NCBI RefSeq assembly: GCF_947500405.1 | Contig: NZ_CANMRY010000006.1 | Location: 186,001 to 250,000, forward strand | Length of the DNA: 64,000 nucleotides | Direction: 5' to 3' | From: an uncultured Maribacter sp. | GTDB taxonomy: Bacteria > Bacteroidota > Bacteroidia > Flavobacteriales > Flavobacteriaceae | In this document: in pieces, positions 58,140 through 64,000 of the stretch | Layout: every line of letters begins with the position of its first letter | How positions within the stretch are numbered: position 1 is the stretch's first letter | Position numbers and translations under genes: made by a program | Notes under the pieces: generated by a model | Databases searched by the model: none | The model's input: the letters and a program-made list of their open reading frames with translations, nothing else | What the model was told of the DNA's origin: nothing

Positions 58140-59999
58140 ATGAAAAATTTATTCTCTAACATAAAAGGAGACCTTTTCGGAGGTATTACTTCAGGAATAG
58201 TAGCATTACCATTAGCCCTTGCTTTTGGTGTATCTTCTGGACTAGGTCCTAGTGCTGGTTTATATGGCGCTATATTTATAAGCTTTTTTGCAGCTCTTTT
58301 TGGAGGAACTAATACACAAATATCTGGTCCAACCGCTCCAATGACAGCGGTTAGTATGGTTGTAATTGCACAAATAATTTCTGTTAACGATGGTGATGTT
58401 TCTGTAGCTATACCTGCAATTCTTTCTGTATTTCTACTCGCAGGAATATTTCAAGTCATTCTAGGGGTTTTGCGTATTGGTAAATACATAAAATATATAC
58501 CATACCCTGTAGTTTCTGGCTTTATGACTGCCATAGGTATTATTATACTAATAACACAAATTCTTCCTGCAATTGGTTATTATCCAAAAGAAGATGTAGA
58601 CTATGTAAATACTTTTAAACCAAAAGCAGAAGAAATTATTTTAGATAATATTCTAAAGGAAGAAGCAGGAGAAGGTATTCTAGTTTTAGAAAATTTTGAA
58701 GAGACCATTAAAAGAGCAAAAAAAATAACCCCTGACGATATTCTAAGAGAGGCCAAAACCTTAGCTGGTTCTGAAGCCAAAGGGGTTTTAGGTACTTTCA
58801 AAGTACTATCTAGAGCTTTGCAAAATATTAACTGGTTAGAACTAAGTTTAGCAATAGCTACTATTCTTATCATATTTGGTTTTAAGAGAATAACAACAAC
58901 CATTCCAAGCACATTAGTTGCTTTAGTTCTTGTATCTGGCGTAGCATATGGTTTTGGACTACCATATAGACCAATAGAAGAGATTCCTCAAGGTTTTCCA
59001 ATACCAAATATAGAAATACTAACAGAGTTTAAAATTAGTGCCGTAACACCTTATATTTTTACTGCGCTTACTTTAGCATTACTAGGGTCTATAGACTCGC
59101 TTTTAACTTCTGTAGTAGCAGACAATATGACCAAAACCAAACACAAACCTAATAAAGAATTAATTGGGCAAGGTATAGGAAATAGTATTGCTGCTATTTT
59201 TGGTGGTATTCCAGGGGCTGGAGCTACTATTAGGACTGTTGTAAATATTAACTCTGGCGGTAAAACAAAATTATCTGGAATGATTGCCGGTGTATTATTG
59301 TTAATTGTAATGTTAGCATTAAGTACTGTTGCCTCGCAAATACCTGCCGCAGTTTTAGCTGGTATCCTAATTACCGTAGGTATAGGGGTTATGGACTATA
59401 AAGGCCTAAAAGCTATATCTACTTTACCTAAAGATATTAAAATAGGACCTATTAAATTAAGTTCTGAAGTACTAATTATGCTTTTAGTAATGGTACTTTC
59501 TTCTATTTGGAATTTAGTTTATGCAGTGGGTATTGGTCTTATCATAGCATCTTTAATGTTTATGAAAAAAATTGGAGATCTTACCGCCAAAAAATCTAAT
59601 GTTAAAACGTTATCCAAAGAAAAGGCTTGGTCAGATGAAATAGGCTTACCAATTAATTTACAGGAAAAAGTTTTTATTAAGCACTTAAATGGACCTTTGT
59701 TTTTTGGATCTACAAGCGAATTTCAGGAACTAGCTAACCAAATACCAGAAACTGCTTCTACCGTAATTATTCGCCTTGGAAGAACCCAATATATGGATCA
59801 ATCTGGAGTATACGCTATGGAAGATGTACTTATAGATCTTGTAAAATCTAATATAAACGTATTATTTATTGATGTTCTTGAACAACCCAAACATATGATG
59901 GAACGTGTAGATATTATTCCAGACCTTGTCCCAAGGGAACATATTTTTAAAACATTTAAAGAATGTTTAGCTTGGATTAAAGAAAATGTAAAAGAGTAA
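58140..59999 (+). CDS. Second SulP-STAS permease of the cluster, with a large inserted loop
   Basis: The 619-residue protein has the SulP start (DLFGGITSGIVALPLALAFGVSSGLGPSAGLYGAI) and the motif GQGIGNSIAAIFGGIPGAGATI. It ends with a full STAS domain (about 510-610: VIIRLGRTQYMDQSGVYAME). After a helix (TAIGIIILITQILPAIGYY) it carries about 85 mostly charged residues (147-231) absent at that place in the other two SulP proteins of the window. It is preceded by a terminator, so it may have its own promoter, but it sits with the SulP-CA pair. Confidence 0.88.
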   Translation: MKNLFSNIKGDLFGGITSGIVALPLALAFGVSSGLGPSAGLYGAIFISFFAALFGGTNTQISGPTAPMTAVSMVVIAQIISVNDGDVSVAIPAILSVFLLAGIFQVILGVLRIGKYIKYIPYPVVSGFMTAIGIIILITQILPAIGYYPKEDVDYVNTFKPKAEEIILDNILKEEAGEGILVLENFEETIKRAKKITPDDILREAKTLAGSEAKGVLGTFKVLSRALQNINWLELSLAIATILIIFGFKRITTTIPSTLVALVLVSGVAYGFGLPYRPIEEIPQGFPIPNIEILTEFKISAVTPYIFTALTLALLGSIDSLLTSVVADNMTKTKHKPNKELIGQGIGNSIAAIFGGIPGAGATIRTVVNINSGGKTKLSGMIAGVLLLIVMLALSTVASQIPAAVLAGILITVGIGVMDYKGLKAISTLPKDIKIGPIKLSSEVLIMLLVMVLSSIWNLVYAVGIGLIIASLMFMKKIGDLTAKKSNVKTLSKEKAWSDEIGLPINLQEKVFIKHLNGPLFFGSTSEFQELANQIPETASTVIIRLGRTQYMDQSGVYAMEDVLIDLVKSNINVLFIDVLEQPKHMMERVDIIPDLVPREHIFKTFKECLAWIKENVKE

Positions 60000-60020
60000 T
60001 ATTTACTAAATTTTATATTT

Positions 60021-60061
60021 GAGCAGTAGCATATTTGATGAAAAACTTATTGCTACTGCTC
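60021..60061. terminator. Long hairpin between SulP and pheS, overlapping the pheS promoter
   Basis: GAGCAGTAGCA (60021-60031) and TGCTACTGCTC (60051-60061) are perfect inverted repeats around a 19-base loop. The stem begins 21 bases after the SulP stop, but no T-run follows, so termination may be weak. The right arm covers the -33 TTG of pheS, so the repeat may instead be an operator or cruciform site. Confidence 0.55.
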
Positions 60062-60078
60062 TAAATGTTTTAAATTTG
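60050..60078 (+). promoter_or_regulatory. Bacteroidota-type promoter of pheS
   Basis: TTG (60050-60052), an 18-base spacer and TAAATTTG (60071-60078) fully match the TTG-N17-21-TAnnTTTG pattern. The ATG of pheS lies 17 bases after the -7 element, a normal leader. The -33 end is in the right arm of an inverted repeat. Confidence 0.65.
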
Positions 60079-60095
60079 TAAGCTAGTTTATTGTT

Positions 60096-61115
60096 ATGAT
60101 TGATAAGATTAAGGAACATATTGCCGAAGTAGAGAAATTTACTGCAGATTCTAAAGAAGCTGTAGAAAGTTTTCGTATAAAATATTTAGGTAAAAAAGGG
60201 TTGTTAAACGATTTTTTTGCAGAGTTTAAAAATGTTCCTAATGAACAAAAAAAGGAATTTGGACAAACTATAAACCAACTTAAAAAAACAGCTGAGGAAA
60301 AAGTTAATACTCTAAAAAATGCTTTAGAGAATACTACAGAAGAAACTGGAATATATGGCGATTTAACACGCCCAGGGGAAGCCTCAAATTTAGGAGCTCG
60401 CCATCCTATTTCAATTGTAAAAAATCAAATTATAGATATTTTTTCTAGAATAGGTTTCAACGTATCTGAAGGTCCAGAAATTGAAGACGATTGGCATAAT
60501 TTTACTGCATTAAACCTTCCAGAATATCACCCCGCAAGAGATATGCAGGATACTTTTTTTGTGCAAACAAATCCAGATATATTATTGCGTACGCATACCT
60601 CATCTGTACAAGTGCGTTATATGGAAAATAACAAGCCTCCAATACGTACTATATCCCCTGGTAGAGTATACAGAAACGAAGCTATATCTGCGCGATCGCA
60701 CTGCTTTTTTCATCAAATAGAAGGCTTATATATAGACAAGAATGTATCTTTTGCCGATTTAAAACAAACACTACAATTTTTTACAACAGAACTTTTTGGA
60801 AAATCTAAAATAAGGTTACGTCCATCTTATTTCCCTTTTACAGAACCTAGTGCAGAAGTAGATGTATATTGGGGATTAGAAACCGAAGCTGATTATAGGA
60901 TAACTAAGGGTACAGGCTGGCTAGAAATAGGCGGCTGTGGTATGGTAGATCCAAATGTTTTAAAAAACTGTGGTATTGATGCCAATGAATATTCTGGTTT
61001 TGCTTTTGGTGTTGGTATAGATCGTATTGCTATGCTTTTATATCAAATTACAGATATACGTTTATTGAGTGAGAATGATGTTCGTTTCTTAGAACAATTT
61101 AAAAGTGCCTTATAA
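60096..61115 (+). CDS. pheS: Phenylalanyl-tRNA synthetase alpha subunit
   Basis: The 339-residue protein charges tRNA-Phe with the PheT beta subunit, which is not in this window. The N-terminal coiled coil (1-90) is followed by the class II catalytic core: [80 protein letters not shown] (motif 2) and [16 protein letters not shown] (motif 3). A strong promoter lies just upstream. A small unknown gene follows by 15 bases. Confidence 0.97.
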   Translation: MIDKIKEHIAEVEKFTADSKEAVESFRIKYLGKKGLLNDFFAEFKNVPNEQKKEFGQTINQLKKTAEEKVNTLKNALENTTEETGIYGDLTRPGEASNLGARHPISIVKNQIIDIFSRIGFNVSEGPEIEDDWHNFTALNLPEYHPARDMQDTFFVQTNPDILLRTHTSSVQVRYMENNKPPIRTISPGRVYRNEAISARSHCFFHQIEGLYIDKNVSFADLKQTLQFFTTELFGKSKIRLRPSYFPFTEPSAEVDVYWGLETEADYRITKGTGWLEIGGCGMVDPNVLKNCGIDANEYSGFAFGVGIDRIAMLLYQITDIRLLSENDVRFLEQFKSAL

Positions 61116-61130
61116 AACAACTCTTTCCTT

Positions 61131-61526
61131 TTGAAAAAAGATATTCAAATTCTAGAAGTAAAAGACGTTCATGTTGCTTTAATATATGAGTATAATACTG
61201 ATTTTAAAGCTAAAGAATGGAATGCCTATATTCTAAACAATAAGGAAACTGCTATCGAACTTGTTTTTGTTGTTTCTAAAGGATATGATGGCGAAACTAA
61301 AACATCACCATTAAGGCATAGTATGGAAGGTTTAGAACCAAAATCTTTTGCAAAATTAGAGTTTGTACAAGAAGAGGTTTTAGAACTGAATAATGAGTTC
61401 TTTGTTACTTTTTACGAAAATGGGGTATTATATGAAAAAAAATATCTGTTTAAAAAAGGAACGGTTTCTGAACAAAATACTATAAATATTCCTTTACTTG
61501 GAACCAAAGGAATTTTAGCATCTTAA
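61131..61526 (+). CDS. Small cytoplasmic protein of unknown function downstream of pheS
   Basis: The 131-residue frame starts with TTG at 61131 (KKDIQILEVKDVHVALIYEY); there is no ATG nearby, so TTG is probably used. The protein is mostly beta strands with a central IELVFVVSKGYDG and ends LGTKGILAS. It has no signal peptide or known motif. The 15-base spacing from pheS shows cotranscription. I cannot give a function. Confidence 0.6.
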   Translation: MKKDIQILEVKDVHVALIYEYNTDFKAKEWNAYILNNKETAIELVFVVSKGYDGETKTSPLRHSMEGLEPKSFAKLEFVQEEVLELNNEFFVTFYENGVLYEKKYLFKKGTVSEQNTINIPLLGTKGILAS

Positions 61527-61535
61527 GGGCATAAG

Positions 61536-62003
61536 CTACCACTTTGTAAATGGAATTTTACTTAATTGCGAATTATAATATTTTGTAATTCCTGAAACCT
61601 CTACACCTAGCCAATCAGGTTTTTCAAAAATTTCATTTTCTGTAGATAATTCTACCTCAGCAACAATTAAACCTTTGTTTTTTCCAAAAAATTCATCTAC
61701 CTCAAAAACATGATTTCCTACTTTTATTTCATATCTAATTTTATCTATACTCCCAGGTTCTGCAATTTGTAGTAATTCTTCAGCCTCTAACACAGGTATT
61801 TCCTTTTCCCACTCAAACCTAGACACTCCGGAGGCACTACCTTTCCCTTTTACTGTAATAAAACCTTGTTCCCCTTTAATACGAACACGTACGGTACGTT
61901 CTGGGTTTGTATTTAAAAATCCCTGAACAATACGAGTACTGCTTTTGGCTTGTATCTTATACGCGTCAGAAACAACTAAAAATTTACGTTCTATTTCTAT
62001 CAT
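61536..62003 (-). CDS. CYTH-domain triphosphate tunnel metalloenzyme
   Basis: The 155-residue protein starts with the CYTH signature EIERKFLV and has charged strands of a tunnel: TVRVRIKGEQGFITVKGKG, RFEWEKEIP, KIRYEIKV, FEVDEFFG and IVAEVELSTE. Family members hydrolyse inorganic triphosphate or nucleoside triphosphates with a metal ion. Bacterial NeuTTM-type enzymes of this size prefer tripolyphosphate. It diverges from dinB. Confidence 0.92.
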   Translation of the reverse strand: MIEIERKFLVVSDAYKIQAKSSTRIVQGFLNTNPERTVRVRIKGEQGFITVKGKGSASGVSRFEWEKEIPVLEAEELLQIAEPGSIDKIRYEIKVGNHVFEVDEFFGKNKGLIVAEVELSTENEIFEKPDWLGVEVSGITKYYNSQLSKIPFTKW

Positions 62004-62013
62004 TATTTTACTT

Positions 62014-62042
62014 TTTGTAAAAGTATATAAAGTTTACATTTG
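62014..62042 (+). promoter_or_regulatory. Promoter-like match just before dinB
   Basis: TTTG (62014-62017), a 17-base spacer and TACATTTG (62035-62042) fit the Bacteroidota promoter pattern very well. However the ATG of dinB starts at 62046, so a start of transcription about five to eight bases past the -7 element would fall on the start codon and give a leaderless mRNA. Confidence 0.5.
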
Positions 62043-62045
62043 TTT

Positions 62046-63143
62046 ATGCTCTCTAATTTTCCTTTACGAAAAATAATTCATGTAGATATGGATGCATTTT
62101 ATGCTTCGGTAGAAGAGCTAGACGACCCTAGTTTAAAGGGGAAACCATTAGCCGTTGGCGGAAATGAAATTAGAGGTGTAGTCTCTGCTGCAAATTATGA
62201 AGCCAGAAAATATGGTGTGCGTAGTGCTATGAGCGGTTTTCTGGCAAAAAAAAATTGTCCGAAACTTACTTTTGTAAAACCAAGATTTCAACGCTATAAA
62301 GAAATTTCACAGAAGATTAGAGCTATATTTTTTGATTACACAGATTTAGTAGAGCCTCTTTCTCTAGATGAAGCTTATTTAGATGTTACTACCAATAAAA
62401 AAGGAAATCCATCAGCATCTTTAATTGCCAAAGAAATTAGACAACGTATTTATGATGAACTTGGATTAGCTGCGTCTGCAGGAATTTCTATTAATAAATT
62501 TATTGCAAAAGTAGCAAGTGATTATAACAAACCTAATGGCCAAAAAACAGTAAACCCAGAAGAGGTTATACAATTTTTAGAAGATTTAGAGATTAGAAAA
62601 TTTTATGGTGTGGGTAAAGTAACCACCCAAAAAATGTATGCTTTAGGTATATTTACTGGAAAAGATTTAAAGGCAAAATCTAAAGAATTTTTAGAAGAGA
62701 ATTTTGGTAAAAGTGGAGCCTATTATTACCATGTAGTACGTGGTATTCATACCAGCGAGGTTAAACCGCATAGAATACCAAAATCTTTAGGTGCAGAACG
62801 TACTTTTAGTGAAAACCTAAGTAGCGAAGTTTTTATGTTAGAACGCCTAGATAGTATTGCTACAGAATTAGAAAAACGTTTAACTAGAGCCAAAGTAGCA
62901 GGAAAAACAATTACCCTAAAAATAAAGTATAGTGATTTTAGTTTGCAAACCAGAAGTAAAACTCTTCCTTATTTTATTGCAAAAAAAGATTTAATTCTAG
63001 AAACTGCTAAAGAGCTATTGTATCAAGAAAAATTAGAAAACTCTGTAAGGCTTTTAGGAATTTCTCTAGCAAACTTAAATACAGAAGATAAAAAGATACC
63101 CAAAAAGAAAACTATAGATATACAATTACGTTTTGATTTTTAG
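62046..63143 (+). CDS. dinB: DNA polymerase IV
   Basis: The Y-family translesion polymerase has 365 residues from ATG 62046 (MLSNFPLRKIIHVDMDAFY); a TTG two codons earlier is less likely. Catalytic acids are in HVDMDAFYASVEE and SLDEAYLDV, with ANYEARKYGVRSAMSG, a helix-hairpin-helix thumb (KFYGVGKVTTQKMYALGI) and the little-finger domain, ending in a possible clamp-binding tail (IQLRFDF). It is a single gene, diverging from the CYTH gene, with an intrinsic terminator after it. Confidence 0.96.
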   Translation: MLSNFPLRKIIHVDMDAFYASVEELDDPSLKGKPLAVGGNEIRGVVSAANYEARKYGVRSAMSGFLAKKNCPKLTFVKPRFQRYKEISQKIRAIFFDYTDLVEPLSLDEAYLDVTTNKKGNPSASLIAKEIRQRIYDELGLAASAGISINKFIAKVASDYNKPNGQKTVNPEEVIQFLEDLEIRKFYGVGKVTTQKMYALGIFTGKDLKAKSKEFLEENFGKSGAYYYHVVRGIHTSEVKPHRIPKSLGAERTFSENLSSEVFMLERLDSIATELEKRLTRAKVAGKTITLKIKYSDFSLQTRSKTLPYFIAKKDLILETAKELLYQEKLENSVRLLGISLANLNTEDKKIPKKKTIDIQLRFDF

Positions 63144-63150
63144 ACAAAAT

Positions 63151-63185
63151 AAACCCTTGACATGTATAACATACCAAGGGTTTAT
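63151..63185. terminator. Hairpin between dinB and the cupredoxin gene
   Basis: AAACCCTTG (63151-63159) pairs with CAAGGGTTT (63175-63183) around a 15-base loop that can itself fold (ATGT/ACAT). It is flanked by A and T runs and lies between convergent stops, so it may serve both genes. Confidence 0.7.
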
Positions 63186-63203
63186 TAACAAAACACTAAA
63201 CTA

Positions 63204-63593
63204 TTATTTTACTGTTAAAGTATTATCTGTTGCTGTAGGGTTCATTGGGCAAAAATAAACATACTCCCCTTTTGCTAATGTTGTTGGTTTAGATTTTTGC
63301 GTTTTACCAGTTGCTACTACCTCTGTTACATAAGCAGTTTGAATATGGTTTTCTGGCTTACTAATATCTTTTCCTTTTTGTACTAAAACAAAACCAACAT
63401 CATGACCCACTGCATTATTTGCAATTTCAAAAACATACGTTCCTTCCGAAACTGTAATTTGTTTTTGTGTAAACTCTCCAGGAGTTTGCTCTAAAGAAAT
63501 TGTTTTTTGAGTTTTTTTCGTCATTTTATCTTGGGCACTTGCCGAAAATGATACTCCTAATGCTAATACTACTAATGCTACTAATTTTTTCAT
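63204..63593 (-). CDS. Periplasmic cupredoxin-like protein with an incomplete copper site
   Basis: The 129-residue protein has a signal peptide ending SASAQ (about residue 21) and a plastocyanin/azurin-like beta fold. The first histidine region (NNAVGHDVGFVLVQKG) and the cysteine region (GEYVYFCPMNPTATDN) are there, but the usual second His between Cys and Met is missing: the loop reads CPMNPT. It may bind copper with fewer ligands or not at all. It follows an AhpD-like gene on the same strand by 34 bases. Confidence 0.8.
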   Translation of the reverse strand: MKKLVALVVLALGVSFSASAQDKMTKKTQKTISLEQTPGEFTQKQITVSEGTYVFEIANNAVGHDVGFVLVQKGKDISKPENHIQTAYVTEVVATGKTQKSKPTTLAKGEYVYFCPMNPTATDNTLTVK

Positions 63594-63627
63594 CGTTTTT
63601 AATTTTAAAATTTATTATTTATGTTAA

Positions 63628-64000
63628 TTATGCTTCTATTGTTTCTAATGGTTGTGCTTCTGGAAAATCTACAGGAACATCTGTTGTTTTATGTAAATAG
63701 TTAGATATTGTTTTATCTCCCACCAATACAATTGTGTCTACAAGATTTTCTTTTGTCCATCCTGCATTTAAAAAGTTTTCTACTACAGCACTACTTGTTG
63801 CTCCACGGTTTTCTGTTACATTTTTAGCTAATGCTGCTAGTGCATTTAATTTAGTATCAAAAGAAGCTTTACCTGCTCTTAATTCTAGAATTTGAGCATC
63901 ATTAAAACCATTCATTTTTCCTATTGCTGTGTGTGCTGCAAGACAGTATGTACAATTATTAACTTGACTTACTGCTAAATTAACCACCTCTTTTTCTTTT
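63628..64000 (-). CDS. AhpD/carboxymuconolactone-decarboxylase-like protein, 5' end outside the window
   Basis: The frame stays open to the right edge of the window (KEKEVVNLAVSQVNNCTYC...), so the N-terminus is missing; a GTG near 63987 is an internal codon, not a start. The peroxidase-type CxxC is in NNCTYCLAAHTAIGK, typical of AhpD alkylhydroperoxidases and related proteins. At least 124 residues are visible. The next gene on the strand is a cupredoxin-like gene, which hints at an oxidative or metal-stress setting; this is inference. Confidence 0.9.
   Translation of the reverse strand, partial: KEKEVVNLAVSQVNNCTYCLAAHTAIGKMNGFNDAQILELRAGKASFDTKLNALAALAKNVTENRGATSSAVVENFLNAGWTKENLVDTIVLVGDKTISNYLHKTTDVPVDFPEAQPLETIEA

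Noticed and set aside
63985..63987. GTG as start codon of the AhpD-like gene
   Set aside because: The frame stays open to the window edge, and the upstream codons (KEKEV) fit the family's sequence before VNLAVS, so the gene is cut by the window rather than short.
1..64000. tRNA, rRNA, CRISPR arrays, riboswitches and prophage genes
   Set aside because: I looked for tRNA T-loops, regularly spaced repeats and phage or transposase-like proteins and saw none. A tRNA or covariance-model scan would settle it.

Overview
The window is a stretch of chromosome from a low-GC member of the Bacteroidota, almost certainly the family Flavobacteriaceae. The evidence is a very AT-rich sequence, -7 elements of the type TAnnTTTG, almost no Shine-Dalgarno sequences, the Bat (Bacteroides aerotolerance) operon, a TonB-dependent receptor with a carboxypeptidase-like N-terminal extension, a long type-2 isoleucyl-tRNA synthetase, and many lipoproteins with an SxC-type lipobox. 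I see no rRNA, tRNA, CRISPR array, prophage or intact insertion sequence. Most of the window is ordinary core genome with short intergenic gaps.

Left part (1-16 kb): a patatin/surface-antigen outer-membrane protein and uvrC on the minus strand; a 565-base gap with a tandem direct repeat and a possible 28-residue membrane peptide; 5-formyl-THF cyclo-ligase; then, on the minus strand, ileS - DksA/TraR-like - beta-rich secreted protein - lspA. The IleRS has GIHH in place of the HIGH signature, the swapped arrangement linked to extreme mupirocin resistance. Next come an LEA-like 11-mer-repeat lipoprotein, recO with a TonB receptor, and gdhA.

Middle (16-46 kb): a 3' remnant of a metB-type gene abuts an 88-bp element bounded by perfect 13-bp inverted repeats. 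This is the only clear sign of rearrangement in the window. It is followed by a DUF3298-type lipoprotein with its own strong promoter, a DinB-fold protein, an ArsC-like protein and an EamA transporter, a thioesterase, a nitronate monooxygenase/ACT/YheT hydrolase run, a cytochrome c lipoprotein, a SulP transporter with STAS domain, gpsA, pbpC, CvpA and a giant alpha-2-macroglobulin lipoprotein. PbpC and the macroglobulin are family partners but lie either side of a short three-gene block. Then come a CAP-domain lipoprotein, 3-hydroxyanthranilate dioxygenase with DUF1304, an ALDH7-type dehydrogenase, an OmpA protein paired with a membrane-anchored helix-hairpin-helix protein, an acyl-ACP desaturase, a phosphoesterase, a PfkB kinase, an AlbA_2 protein and an SDR.

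Right part (46-64 kb): a long co-directional Bat operon (moxR, DUF58, a two-TM BatD-like/DUF4381-like protein, batA, batB, batC, batD, batE) runs into an inorganic-carbon cluster of a small membrane peptide, a SulP permease, a beta-carbonic anhydrase and a second SulP-STAS permease. It is followed by pheS, a small unknown, a CYTH protein, dinB (Pol IV), a cupredoxin-like protein and the 3' part of an AhpD-like gene cut by the window edge.

The genes most likely to repay attention are the GIHH IleRS, the broken metB with the inverted-repeat element, the SulP-CA-SulP cluster, the 11-mer-repeat lipoprotein and several palindromic or repeated regulatory-looking sites. I did not find a convincing entirely new defence or mobile system.
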